Below are positions 54,424 through 63,375 of a stretch of 64,000 nt of DNA, in pieces; position 1 is the first letter of the stretch; each line of letters starts with the position of its first letter. A model generated the notes under the pieces. It was given only the letters and a program-made list of their open reading frames with translations, had not been told where the DNA came from and searched no databases. A program made the position numbers and the translations under genes. The stretch comes from Klebsiella huaxiensis (GTDB lineage Bacteria > Pseudomonadota > Gammaproteobacteria > Enterobacterales > Enterobacteriaceae), in assembly GCF_003261575.2 (NCBI RefSeq), contig NZ_CP036175.1, positions 2,170,001-2,234,000 on the forward strand. Direction: 5' to 3'.

Positions 54424-55224
54424 TTAGTGTACTGCTGGATTATCACCTTCATTCTGTGGGCTATTTTCACGTAATCTCTCCAGCGGGTCCTGGCGATAGA
54501 AGTGGCAGAAACGTTGCCAAAGTGCGGGAAAACGCGGGGCAAAGAGCTCAGGGGCACTGAAGAAATATTCAGAGAGTACGGCAAAACATTCGGCAGGATC
54601 GGTAGCGGCATAGGCATCAACGCTTGCGGCGCTTTCGCCGACCAGATCGATCTCATCCTGAATGTTGTTCATCGCTGCGTGAAGATCGTGCTCCCAGCCC
54701 GCGACTTCGCGTAGAGGAATGAACGGCACACCGCTTGCGCGATCGCCATTGCGGGTATCCAGCTTATGCGCAACTTCGTGGACGATAAGGTTAAAACCGG
54801 AGGCATCGAAGGAGTCCTGAATGTCGAGCCAGTTGAGAACAATAGGGCCTTGCTGCCAGCTTTGCCCTGATTGCACGATTCGTTGATTATGCACCAGGCC
54901 GATATCATCTTCCCATTCATCATCGACGACAAACGGAGCAGGGTAGATGAGCACTTCGTGGAAGCCGTCTAACCATTCGATCCCAAGTTCGAGAACCGGC
55001 AGGCAAAACAGTAGTGCGATACGGGCGCTATGAAGGGGGGGAAGCTCAAGCCCTTGTAACGCAACGAGACGCTTCTGCTGTAAAAAACGGTTTGCCATTT
55101 GTGCAAGTTGCCGCTGCTCCTGCTCGGAGAGATTGGCTAAAACTGGGATGGCAAGCGCCTGTTCCCAGGGGATTTCTGCGTTGCCAGACTCTTCATCTAC
55201 TTTCCAGGGCCATTTAAACATCAT
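54424..55224 (-). CDS. mtfA: MtfA zinc peptidase, Mlc regulator
   Basis: A 266-aa cytoplasmic gluzincin with the motif HEVAH at 149-153, the same position as in E. coli MtfA. MtfA binds and inactivates the glucose repressor Mlc and so adjusts ptsG expression; it also has aminopeptidase activity. It lies between tRNA-Asn and tRNA-Ser(CGA), as in E. coli (asnT-mtfA-serU). Confidence 0.96.
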   Translation of the reverse strand: MMFKWPWKVDEESGNAEIPWEQALAIPVLANLSEQEQRQLAQMANRFLQQKRLVALQGLELPPLHSARIALLFCLPVLELGIEWLDGFHEVLIYPAPFVVDDEWEDDIGLVHNQRIVQSGQSWQQGPIVLNWLDIQDSFDASGFNLIVHEVAHKLDTRNGDRASGVPFIPLREVAGWEHDLHAAMNNIQDEIDLVGESAASVDAYAATDPAECFAVLSEYFFSAPELFAPRFPALWQRFCHFYRQDPLERLRENSPQNEGDNPAVH

Positions 55225-55314
55225 ATTGCTCGCAAAGTCGTCACTTGAACTGAATTAAAGAGACAGGAACTATTAAAATGCCAAAGAACCTGGCATTATA
55301 GCAACCTCAACAGC

Positions 55315-55404
55315 GGAGAGATGCCAGAGCGGCTGAATGGACCGGTCTCGAAAACCGGAGTAGGGGCAACTCTACCGGGGGTTCAAATCCCCCTCTCTCC
55401 GCCA
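55315..55404 (+). tRNA. serU: tRNA-Ser (CGA)
   Basis: A 90-nt type II tRNA with long variable arm (GGAGTAGGGGCAACTCTACC) and anticodon CGA in GGTCTCGAAAACC, CCA encoded. Near-identical to E. coli serU as I know it. AT-rich accessory DNA begins straight after it. Confidence 0.97.
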
Positions 55405-55773
55405 ATCATTCAAAAAAATCAATAAGTTGCGAAGATTTTTTGATTTTACCCTGCATAAATCCCTGCATTAAAATTTCTTGCTATCGCTCTGTTTTCTCAC
55501 CTCTAACGCTGTCATTTTTACCATGTTGCTCCTTGTAGGGCATCCACTTTTATCTTCTTTAGTTCACAAGCTCACACTCTTAAACAACAACTTAGCCCAT
55601 CCCGCATCTCGGATAACAAAATTGTTGAACTGCATGTGTTTCATACGAATACCTGTAAGGGTATCCAAAGGGAATGATTATTTGAGATATATACATGGAA
55701 ATGATAATCGTTATTGTTTATTGTGATGATTTTCGATAGATAGTTGAGTGAAGGTAAATCTGGAAGGAACTGT
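55405..55773. other. AT-rich region downstream of tRNA-Ser
   Basis: About 370 bp without a supported gene. No integrase fragment or repeat of the tRNA end was seen by eye. Confidence 0.45.
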
Positions 55774-56124
55774 ATGAGCTTTGAAGCTAAAAAGGAACAC
55801 GCAATTGCCATCATGGAAAGCAAGAAGATGTGGCGTAGCAACTATGCCCCTCCTTTACTACGCCTCGCATGGAAAGCTGGCCTCAAGATTCCACCATTAC
55901 CTTTTGCCTCATTTGGGAAAGTCACTTTGTTGATGGGAGGATGGTTTGGTCCGGCATGGGGGATCTGTATGTGGTTTTTTACTTGGAAGGACACTGGGAT
56001 GCAACCGGGCGCAGCATTTGTCTCAAGCATAGTCGCGGGTATTTGCTTTGGTGTTCTTATGGCTGTGTATCATTGGTGGCGAAAGGTAGTTAACAATCTG
56101 CCAGACTGGGACAGTCTGGAGTAA
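55774..56124 (+). CDS. DUF6404-type small membrane protein
   Basis: A 116-aa protein from the ATG at 55774 with AAGGAA upstream. N-terminal amphipathic part (KKEHAIAIMESKKMWRSNYAPPLLRLAWK), then two membrane segments at about 50-70 and 85-105. The pattern SNYAPPLLRLAWKAGLKIPPLPFASF fits the DUF6404 family as I recall it. Function unknown. It is 36 bp before the Sel1-type gene on the same strand. Confidence 0.75.
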   Translation: MSFEAKKEHAIAIMESKKMWRSNYAPPLLRLAWKAGLKIPPLPFASFGKVTLLMGGWFGPAWGICMWFFTWKDTGMQPGAAFVSSIVAGICFGVLMAVYHWWRKVVNNLPDWDSLE

Positions 56125-56160
56125 AGATCTATATAGCCTTTAAATGGACTGGGTGTGAAA

Positions 56161-56554
56161 TGAGGAAAATAAAATATTGGCTAATAGCAGGGTTTATTAT
56201 ACTTCTTGCGATTGTTACAGTACGACCAGTGATAGAGACTCTCAACTTTCTAAGTTAAAAGCGGCAGGTGAAAATGGAGATGTAGAAGCTCAGTATGCCC
56301 TAGGTCTTATGTATTTATATGGAGAAATACTGGATGTTGATTATCAGCAGGCAAAGATTTGGTATGAAAAGGCAGCTGCACAAAATGATGCTCAGGCACA
56401 GTTCGAACTTGGTGTGATGAATGAACGTGGTGAAGGGGGAAATATCAACACAGGGCAAGCGATAACTTGGTTTGGACTAGCATGTAAGAATGGGCACAAG
56501 GAAGGTTGTAAATGTCAGGAGTATTTGTTGAAAAGTAAAGGAATATCGGAGTGA
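56161..56554 (+). pseudogene. Sel1-repeat protein, probable N-terminal frameshift
   Basis: From ATG 56161 a membrane/signal segment (MRKIKYWLIAGFIILLAIVTV) is read, which stops after 32 codons. In the next frame a full Sel1-repeat domain follows (AQYALGLMYLYGEILDVDYQQA, then AQFELGVMNERGEGG, and ITWFGLACKNGHKEGCKC) to 56554. A single base shift near 56215-56225 would join them into an exported protein of about 130 aa. Alternatively the Sel1 frame starts at the TTG at 56177 and is a cytoplasmic protein. Sel1 repeats mediate protein-protein contacts. Confidence 0.6.
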
Positions 56555-56638
56555 GGTGTTATTATAAATATAATATTTAATATCCTTTCGGTAGCAATGC
56601 CTCTCAATTGAAATAGAGACATTGCTGTAAATCGACAA

Positions 56639-57931
56639 TTATGGCAAAGATATTTCGTTATTAGTACCCATTAATATGCTACTCTGTGATGGTAAAAACT
56701 CTCCTTTATTTTCATCTCTTCCCTGCAATAATATTTTTGCATCATCTTTATTATAGTCACGAACAGCTTTAGCTGATAATTTACCAATAATGGTGTCAGA
56801 TGAGCGTAGCCGGTTAATAATGAGAACTAACTTTGTGTCATTAAAGTCGGACATCATGTTTTGATCTCCTTCACTATCGCCAGCTACGAATATTGGCCCT
56901 GTATTTTTGTAACGTTGTTGTATAAATTTCTTTATGGTTTCGGTTTTACCTTTTCCTTGCGTTTGAGGGTAGTACGGATCTAGGCTATGAGTCAATTTAC
57001 CTTCTTTATCGTATAAGGGATGCATTGCATAGACATGAGATTCAGGAACAGAAAAGCCATATCTATCTATAGTAACGATACTTTTTATAACATCTAAAGC
57101 AGAAGCGGAAATTACATAAACATCAACCCCTGCCTCCTGTAGGTTTTTGTATAATGTCTGCATTTCTGGGAGCAGCCTAAATCCATTTTTCCATGTTACT
57201 GATACGATACCAGCTCGGCCTGCCATATCTGCTGGGCTTACCCATGTTACCTTTGTGATAGGCTGTTTATTTTGCCACTCGATAGTATCGTCCACTAAAT
57301 CAGATATTTCTTTTTTGGACATACCAGAAAAAAGATACGTCACCCATGGATAAGATACCTCATGGTCGAATGACCCACCTATTGCATCATATAAATATCT
57401 CATTTTTACTATAAAATTCATATAATTAGAATTTGTTTTGATTTCATCAATAGTTTTATTACCCTCAAATCCATTGTAATTATTGTATAGCCATGTGTAG
57501 CTATCAACAATATCTTGACCAATGAGATTTATATTAACCGCTTGATTGTTTTTATTATTATAATCAGAGTTAAAGCTAGAGGTCGGTATATCTTTGTAAA
57601 TTATCTCTTTCAATATCTCAGGTTTCATAGCAAATCTAAGGTTTTCCAGTTGATATATAAGAGTTGCCTCTTCGATATCTAGAAAAGCTGTCGTGTTGTC
57701 AAAATCAAAAACAGCATATAAAGAGTGTGCAGGCTTCTGCTTTGCTTCTTGAATTAGTCTATCAATTTTTCTCGAGTTGAACTCGTCCCAATTGCCGATA
57801 ACTGATTGCTTTTCTTGGGAAACTGCGATTGCTAGATTTTGAGATACTCGATTTGTGTTACCGGCAATGGCTGTCGTTCCATATATTCCAAAAATTACAG
57901 ATATCAGTGCGTATATTATTGTCATTTTCAT
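56639..57931 (-). CDS. Exported HAD-superfamily phosphatase
   Basis: A 430-aa protein with signal peptide (ends TTAIAG). HAD motif I is FDFDNTT with Asp76 and Asp78; motif II VYVISAS; a Lys-bearing stretch QGKGKTETIKK; motif III/IV FVAGDSEGDQNMM. The long cap insert lies between motif I and II (about 100-230). Similar layout to phosphoserine phosphatase-like HAD proteins exported to the periplasm. The gene is AT-rich, with codon use unlike the flanking backbone, and sits between two Sel1-type genes on the other strand. Substrate unknown. Confidence 0.82.
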   Translation of the reverse strand: MKMTIIYALISVIFGIYGTTAIAGNTNRVSQNLAIAVSQEKQSVIGNWDEFNSRKIDRLIQEAKQKPAHSLYAVFDFDNTTAFLDIEEATLIYQLENLRFAMKPEILKEIIYKDIPTSSFNSDYNNKNNQAVNINLIGQDIVDSYTWLYNNYNGFEGNKTIDEIKTNSNYMNFIVKMRYLYDAIGGSFDHEVSYPWVTYLFSGMSKKEISDLVDDTIEWQNKQPITKVTWVSPADMAGRAGIVSVTWKNGFRLLPEMQTLYKNLQEAGVDVYVISASALDVIKSIVTIDRYGFSVPESHVYAMHPLYDKEGKLTHSLDPYYPQTQGKGKTETIKKFIQQRYKNTGPIFVAGDSEGDQNMMSDFNDTKLVLIINRLRSSDTIIGKLSAKAVRDYNKDDAKILLQGRDENKGEFLPSQSSILMGTNNEISLP

Positions 57932-58011
57932 GGTTAATTCCTTTTTTAGGGTGCATTATTATCTGTAGCAAAAAGTAAAAACCATCTATATCAAAAATCG
58001 GCACCTTTATC

Positions 58012-58334
58012 ATGAATGTGATGGTTATCATATTTTATGCGCCTATAACCTGCAAACCTCTAAGTGCCAGTGCCCAATATAGCCTTGATGTAAGATATAA
58101 AAATGGCCGGAGGTTAAGCCAGGATTATCTACAGGTAAATGCTTGGTATGAAAAGGGCGGTAGGTGCAATACGATGCACAGGCACAGTTCGATAGTTGTG
58201 TGATGGATGAACGGGGTGAAGGAGAGAATATCTACACAGATCAATCAAGAACATGGTTTGGATTAGCATGTAAAAATGGGAAGAAGGAAGGTTACGATCG
58301 TTATGAAGATAATTTAAAGCGCTTAAAACGGTAA
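58012..58334 (+). pseudogene. Second Sel1-repeat gene, frameshifted
   Basis: The first frame reads AQYSLDVRYKNGRRLSQDYLQV and AWYEKGG, then hits a stop at 58203. A different frame continues with DAQAQFDSCVMDERGEGEN and WFGLACKNGKKEGYDR to 58334. Together they align along the whole length with the Sel1 gene at 56161, so it is a decayed paralogue. The shift lies near 58158-58172. Confidence 0.8.
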
Positions 58335-58562
58335 ACTATGTTGTCGTGATTTGAATTAATTTTAACTTATAGTCTATTCTGGTGTTTGTTTGGTATGAGA
58401 AAATATAATGTAAAGAGAGAGGGGGTAAATAATATACAAAATATATAAACGAACAAGAATAAACTCCTTGATGAACCTAAATCACCAAAGTGTCTGTCCC
58501 AGGATTTTTTGACATTATCCTCTGTACTGATTCTTCTAAAGCGTAATATGCAAACAGGTATG

Positions 58563-58814
58563 CTAAAGCACCAATTCATCTGTATATTTGTATTTAGCAG
58601 AGCGTGGAGTGCGTGCCGATTTGGCTTTGGGATGAGATGAACCAACTGCTGCGAATAGTTCAGCAGGATCAATACCATCTTCTAACAGTTTCTGGCGGAA
58701 GGCTTGTAATTTAGCCTGACGTTCTTCTTGTTCTTTACGGACGGTACTTTCTTCCTCACGACAATCTTCAATGATAGAAGAGAGTTTTTCCAGCATCTCT
58801 TCCAGAGTTGCCAA
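58563..58814 (-). pseudogene. H-NS gene fragment lacking both ends
   Basis: The 83-codon frame reads TLEEMLEKLSSIIEDCREEE, then QAFRQKLLEDGIDPAEL, and ends shortly after SAKYKYTDE. This matches H-NS from about residue 25 to the start of the DNA-binding domain. The N-terminal dimer helices and the TWTGQGRTP DNA-binding region are missing. It begins with TTG right after the porin terminator T run, without a ribosome site. If made, it could only act as a partial coiled-coil; it is most likely a relic. Confidence 0.8.
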
Positions 58815-58842
58815 AAATAAAAAGCCCGCACGAGGCGGGCTT
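58813..58842 (-). terminator. Rho-independent terminator of the porin gene
   Basis: AAGCCCGCC-TCGT-GCGGGCTT followed by TTTATTTTT on the minus strand, 18 bp after the porin stop. Confidence 0.93.
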
Positions 58843-58860
58843 GAGGCTAGCTGAGAAATA

Positions 58861-59919
58861 TTAGAACTGGTAGGTGATACCTACAGCGAACTGATCGTCA
58901 GTAGATGCGCCAGTGATAGCAGAATCTTCGTCATCCACCAGGTTGAATTTGTATGCGGTGTAAACGTTGAAGTTTTTGTTGAAGTAGTACCAGGTACCCA
59001 GTTCAACGTAGTTCATGATATCGGCATCACGTTTGCCGTTCTGCAGGTCTTTGCCTTTAGCATAGACATAACCCAGAGACGGACGCAGACCGAAGTCGAA
59101 CTGGTACTGAACAACGGCTTCAATGTTCTGAGTTTTGTTAGCAAAACCGCCAAGTTCCATATGAGTCATGTTTTGAGACTCACCGTACATTACAGATGCA
59201 TACAGATTGTTTGCATCATACTTAGTTGCGAGGCTCCAGACTTCAGCGTTTTCGCCTTTATTGTCCGCTGCTTGTTCATCAGTACGGTCGGAATTGCTGT
59301 ATGCGCCAACGAAGCCGAAGCCGTCGATGTTATAGTTAACAGAGAAACCGAAACCATCACCGTTTGATTTTTTCGGAGTTGCATCGTTGTTTTTACCCTG
59401 ATACTGCAGGGCAAAGTTCAGGCCATCAACCATGCCAAAGAAATCGTTGTTGCGATAGGTTGCAACACCGTTGGTACGCTGAGTCATAAAGTTGTCTGTA
59501 GCGATCAGGCCGTCGCCGCCCCACTCAACCAGCATATCGGTGTAACCGGCTGCGTCATAAACCACGCCATAGTTACGGCCGTAGTCAAATGAACCGTAAT
59601 CGCTGTATTTCAGACCAGCGAACGCCAGACGAGTTGCGCTACCTTGCGCACCTTCTGGTTTATCCGCTTTGATGTTGTATTCAAACTGGCCATAGCCGGT
59701 CAGTTCGCTGTTGATCTGGGTTTCGCCTTTAACACCGAAACGCGCATAAGAAGTATCGTCGGAATTGTTGTTGTCGCCATCATGAGTCATGATGTGCTCG
59801 CCAACCATTTTACCGTAGAAATCCAGTTTGTTGCCGTTCTTATTATAGATTTCTGCTGCGTTAGCGGCACCAGCGGCTAATAAAGCTGGAACCAGAATTG
59901 CCAGTACTTTTCTTTTCAT
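58861..59919 (-). CDS. OmpC/OmpF-family general porin (YedS-like)
   Basis: A 352-aa outer-membrane trimeric porin: signal peptide to AANA, mature start AEIYNKNGNKLDFYGK, constriction-loop motif region (YGVVYDAAGYTDMLVEWGGD), and C-terminal Phe in FAVGITYQF. Size is typical. It allows passive entry of small hydrophilic compounds and is often a route for beta-lactams. It stands where yedS is in E. coli, next to the yedR/yedJ/dcm genes. Upstream is a 640-bp AT-rich control region. Confidence 0.94.
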   Translation of the reverse strand: MKRKVLAILVPALLAAGAANAAEIYNKNGNKLDFYGKMVGEHIMTHDGDNNNSDDTSYARFGVKGETQINSELTGYGQFEYNIKADKPEGAQGSATRLAFAGLKYSDYGSFDYGRNYGVVYDAAGYTDMLVEWGGDGLIATDNFMTQRTNGVATYRNNDFFGMVDGLNFALQYQGKNNDATPKKSNGDGFGFSVNYNIDGFGFVGAYSNSDRTDEQAADNKGENAEVWSLATKYDANNLYASVMYGESQNMTHMELGGFANKTQNIEAVVQYQFDFGLRPSLGYVYAKGKDLQNGKRDADIMNYVELGTWYYFNKNFNVYTAYKFNLVDDEDSAITGASTDDQFAVGITYQF

Positions 59920-60559
59920 TATATATATTCCCTTTTAATCATAATTAATATGAATGTTGTCATTCCCTCCGGGGAGACTATTTGATACTAGCGATTAAGT
60001 TCATATTTCTTTAAATGAAAGATGTAAGCAAGTTATATCTAATATTACAAAATGTTTCTGAGTGATTCTTTATATTTAAAATGTATTAATTTGATTTGAT
60101 TTATTTTTTATGTTTATGTTTTTAAATAACATGTAGTTATGCGTTTTTATGAATAATTTGCAATATTTATGAAATTTACAATTTAAATGTTTTTGTGATT
60201 TATATTTTTTTGAGTAATGTAAACGGATAAATTCGTTTTTGTAGGCGCTATTTCAAAAGGATGGGGTGATGAGACTTTACGGGGAATAAATTTAGGGCAT
60301 TAATATTGTTTAGGTAAAATCAGCAGAAAGTACAAGCAAGCTCTCACCTGCTTTCATCAATTTGCATTATTTAAAATAAGATAGAATTCATTGACAATAT
60401 ATGGCGGCTGGCAGGAGGCCGAATGGAGCGAGACCCAGGCTCAAAAAGGATAGAGAGATCTGCTGTCTGGAAAGCATTTTTATTATATAATGTGACGGAT
60501 GTCACTATTTTTGACTGCCGTCGGCGGTATCTGTTGTTGAGTAAATGGAGAGTAAGCTA
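59920..60559. promoter_or_regulatory. Long AT-rich upstream region of the porin
   Basis: About 640 bp, strongly AT-rich from 60040 to 60250, with no gene. Such regions upstream of ompC/F-type genes bind OmpR and H-NS. No single OmpR box or antisense RNA could be assigned by eye. Confidence 0.5.
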
Positions 60560-60841
60560 ATGGAAGATAAAGCGAAACGGAGTCCTGGAGGTAAACTTGC
60601 TCTGTGGGCATTTTATGTTTTTTGCGGTTACTTCCTCTGGGCGATGGCGCGCTACTGGTGGGTTGTTGGGCAGATCCAGAGCGTGCCTGGCGTGACGATT
60701 GACGGCGAGTTAGGTTCAACGGCAGGGAAATGGATCGGTGCGCTGCTGGGTTTTTTGGTGTTGGGTATCGTTGGCATCGTTCTCGGTGCGATCGCCTGGT
60801 ACACGCGACCTAATCCACAGATGTATGAACATCACGATTAA
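60560..60841 (+). CDS. Small inner-membrane protein (YedR position)
   Basis: A 93-aa protein from the ATG at 60560, preceded by GGAG at good spacing; another ATG at 60545 is less likely. It has two membrane segments (about 14-36 and 56-80) and a short periplasmic loop (GVTIDGELGSTAGKW). It sits where yedR is in E. coli. I do not recognise a functional family. 42 bp before yedJ. Confidence 0.7.
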   Translation: MEDKAKRSPGGKLALWAFYVFCGYFLWAMARYWWVVGQIQSVPGVTIDGELGSTAGKWIGALLGFLVLGIVGIVLGAIAWYTRPNPQMYEHHD

Positions 60842-60883
60842 AGTTGCTATGCTCGTTTCTGGCTTTATCACAAAGGAACGCGC

Positions 60884-61579
60884 ATGGAACTTGTTGACTG
60901 GCAGCAGCGGTTTGAATCCTGGTTAATCGGACATCACTCGCAAGAGGATTCCGCTCACGATATTTCACACTTTCGCCGGGTTTGGGCAACGGCTCAGCAG
61001 CTGGCCAAAGATACTGATGTTGATCGGCTGGTGATCCTGACCGCCTGCTACTTTCATGACATCATCAGCCTGGCGAAAAATCATCCTGAGCGAAGTCGCT
61101 CCTCGGCGATGGCGGCGGAAAAAACGCTGGCCATCCTGCAGTCATCTTTTCCTGACTTCCCCGCAGACCGCTATCCGGCGGTCTTGCATGCTATAGAAGC
61201 GCACAGTTTTAGCGCTGCAATTCCCCCGCAGAGTGAAGAAGCAAAGATTGTCCAGGATGCCGACCGACTCGAAGCATTGGGGGCGATTGGCCTGGCGCGC
61301 GTTTTTGCCGTATCCGGAGCGCTCAATAATATTTTGTTTGATGCCGACGATCCCTTTGCCGACAGACGTGAATTAAATGACAAGAAGTACGCGCTGGATC
61401 ATTTCCAGTGCAAGTTGTTGCGCTTACCTGAAACTATGCAAACCGAAAAGGGCAGGGCAATGGCGGTGCACAATGCGCGTTTTCTGGTGCAGTTTATGGC
61501 TAAGTTAAGTGCGGAGCTTTGCGGAGACCCTTTGGCCCTTGATGAGTCGGTTTTACAGCGCTTTGATCCACTGGCATAA
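60884..61579 (+). CDS. yedJ: HD-domain phosphohydrolase YedJ
   Basis: A 231-aa protein with the HD metal site: His in HDISHFRRVW near residue 24-30, HD in CYFHDIIS near 58-61 and Asp in VQDADRLEALGA. It is expected to hydrolyse nucleotides or other phosphate esters. The gene precedes dcm, as in E. coli. Confidence 0.92.
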   Translation: MELVDWQQRFESWLIGHHSQEDSAHDISHFRRVWATAQQLAKDTDVDRLVILTACYFHDIISLAKNHPERSRSSAMAAEKTLAILQSSFPDFPADRYPAVLHAIEAHSFSAAIPPQSEEAKIVQDADRLEALGAIGLARVFAVSGALNNILFDADDPFADRRELNDKKYALDHFQCKLLRLPETMQTEKGRAMAVHNARFLVQFMAKLSAELCGDPLALDESVLQRFDPLA

Positions 61580-61635
61580 AACGGCTTGCGCTATTTATGG
61601 TAACCTCTGCAAAAATAGTCGGGCTGGTTGAGGTT

Positions 61636-63063
61636 ATGTCGCAAAATTTATCCAAGGAAAGTCCCCCATCTTTGAAGGCCGGGCATAGCGGAGAGGATGC
61701 CCAGGAGTTGTTGCGTCAGATGATGGCGATATACGATGTAAAAACGCTGGTGGCACAGTTAATCGCTGTTGGCGAGCAGCACTGGAGCCCGGCCATCCTG
61801 AAGCGCGTAGCGACGGTGCCTCACGCGGCAAATCGTTTAAACGCACTGGAGAGAGCCCATCTGTTGACGCTCCTGCCGCAGCCGCCAGCGCATCATCCGC
61901 ACTATGGATTCCGCTTTGTCGATCTGTTTGCCGGTATCGGCGGTATTCGTAATGGTTTCGAGGCGATTGGCGGGCAATGCGTTTTCACCAGCGAGTGGAA
62001 TAAGCATGCGGTGCGTACCTATAAAGCCAACTGGTACTGTGACCCCGAGCTACATCGTTTTAATGAGGATATTCGCGATATTACCCTTAGCCATCGTCAG
62101 GATGTGAGCGATGAGGAAGCCGCGCAGCATATTCGCGAGACTATCCCGCAGCATGATGTTCTGCTGGCTGGCTTCCCCTGCCAGCCTTTTTCGCTGGCCG
62201 GCGTCTCAAAGAAAAACGCTCTTGGCCGCGCGCATGGGTTTGCCTGCGAAACGCAGGGCACGCTGTTTTTTGACGTCGTCAGGATTATTGCCGCCAGGCA
62301 ACCCGCTATTTTTGTGCTGGAAAACGTCAAAAACCTAAAGAGTCACGACAAAGGGCGGACGTTTCGCATCATTATGCAAACGCTGGACGAGCTGGGCTAT
62401 GAAGTCGCCGATGCCGATCATACCGGAGCGGACGATCCGAAGGTCATCGACGGACGCCATTTTTTACCTCAACACCGAGAGCGTATTGTGCTGGTTGGCT
62501 TCCGTCGCGATTTGCAACTGCATGAAGGGTTTACTCTACGTGATATCTCCACGCTCTATCCGGCTAAGTGCCCGACATTTGGCGAGCTGCTGGAGCCCGC
62601 GGTGGATGCTAAATTTATTCTCACCCAGGTGCTGTGGAAGTATCTCTATCGCTATGCGCGTAAGCACCAGGAGCGGGGTAACGGCTTTGGTTACGGATTA
62701 GTTGACCCTATGAATCCGCACAGCGTGGCGCGTACGCTGTCGGCGCGCTACTACAAAGATGGTGCGGAGATCCTCATCGATCGCGGCTGGGATCGTCCTC
62801 TGGGTGAAAAGCATTTTGATGACCCTGAAAACCAGCTTCGTCGTCCGCGCAGGCTGACGCCCCGCGAGTGCGCGCGTCTGATGGGGTTTGAATCGCCGCA
62901 GGGGTACCATTTTCGCATTCCGGTATCGGATACCCAGGCCTATCGCCAGTTTGGCAACTCGGTCGTGGTGCCGGTATTTGCAGCAGTGGCGAAGCTTCTG
63001 GAGTCGCGTATTGCGATGGCGGTTGCCATGCGTGAATCTGCCGAGTTAAGCGAAAGCCAATGA
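61636..63063 (+). CDS. dcm: DNA cytosine methyltransferase Dcm
   Basis: A 475-aa C5-methyltransferase with motif I FVDLFAGIGGIRNGFEAIGG, motif IV catalytic Cys182 in GFPCQPFSLAGVS, motif VI ENVKNL and motif VIII QHRERIVLVGF; C-terminal motifs IX-X include RTLSARYYKDGAEILIDRG and QFGNSVVVPVF. It methylates the inner C of CCWGG. The region overlaps no other gene. The start at 61636 is chosen by alignment with E. coli Dcm; its ribosome site is weak. The vsr gene, which in E. coli overlaps the 3' end, is absent here. Confidence 0.97.
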   Translation: MSQNLSKESPPSLKAGHSGEDAQELLRQMMAIYDVKTLVAQLIAVGEQHWSPAILKRVATVPHAANRLNALERAHLLTLLPQPPAHHPHYGFRFVDLFAGIGGIRNGFEAIGGQCVFTSEWNKHAVRTYKANWYCDPELHRFNEDIRDITLSHRQDVSDEEAAQHIRETIPQHDVLLAGFPCQPFSLAGVSKKNALGRAHGFACETQGTLFFDVVRIIAARQPAIFVLENVKNLKSHDKGRTFRIIMQTLDELGYEVADADHTGADDPKVIDGRHFLPQHRERIVLVGFRRDLQLHEGFTLRDISTLYPAKCPTFGELLEPAVDAKFILTQVLWKYLYRYARKHQERGNGFGYGLVDPMNPHSVARTLSARYYKDGAEILIDRGWDRPLGEKHFDDPENQLRRPRRLTPRECARLMGFESPQGYHFRIPVSDTQAYRQFGNSVVVPVFAAVAKLLESRIAMAVAMRESAELSESQ

Positions 63064-63071
63064 TAGTCGTA

Positions 63072-63092
63072 CGGCATGGGCTGACCATGCCG
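63072..63092 (+). terminator. Terminator hairpin after dcm
   Basis: CGGCATGG and CCATGCCG pair perfectly around GCTGA, followed by TATATATA, eight bases after the dcm stop. Confidence 0.7.
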
Positions 63093-63095
63093 TAT

Positions 63096-63364
63096 ATATA
63101 CCCGTCATACTTCAAGTTGCATGTGCGTTGGCAATACTCGGCCCATCCCTGGGCCTCGCCCTCACGGGCGCTGTGGACAGCGTTCAAATTCGTTCCTGAC
63201 GAATTTGTCCTCGCTCACCCCAGTCACTTATTTTAGTAAGCTCCAGGGGATTCTCTGCGTTGCCGCGTTACTCGGCCTATGGCCTCGCCCCTACGGGGCC
63301 AGCGCAAGCGCTGTTCAAAACGGTTAACCGTTTTGTCCTGCAACTCGAATTATTCAGGGTATAG
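63096..63364. repeat. ERIC element with two internal insertions
   Basis: The outer ends (TATACCCGTCATACTTCAAG at left, CTGCAACTCGAATTATTCAG at right) and the core with CTCACCCCAGTCACTTA and TAAGCTCCAGGGGATTC match the ERIC consensus (about 127 bp). Here the element is about 269 bp because roughly 70-bp inserts lie in each arm (about 63132-63209 and 63265-63336). The inserts share CTCGGCC, GCCTCGCCC and CGTT...CC blocks, so they are related to each other. Confidence 0.85.
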
Positions 63365-63375
63365 ATGTTAAAAAC

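Noticed and set aside
58367..58678. 103-codon minus-strand frame overlapping the H-NS fragment
   Set aside because: Runs in another frame over the fragment and AT-rich spacer; the end is hydrophobic by composition only.
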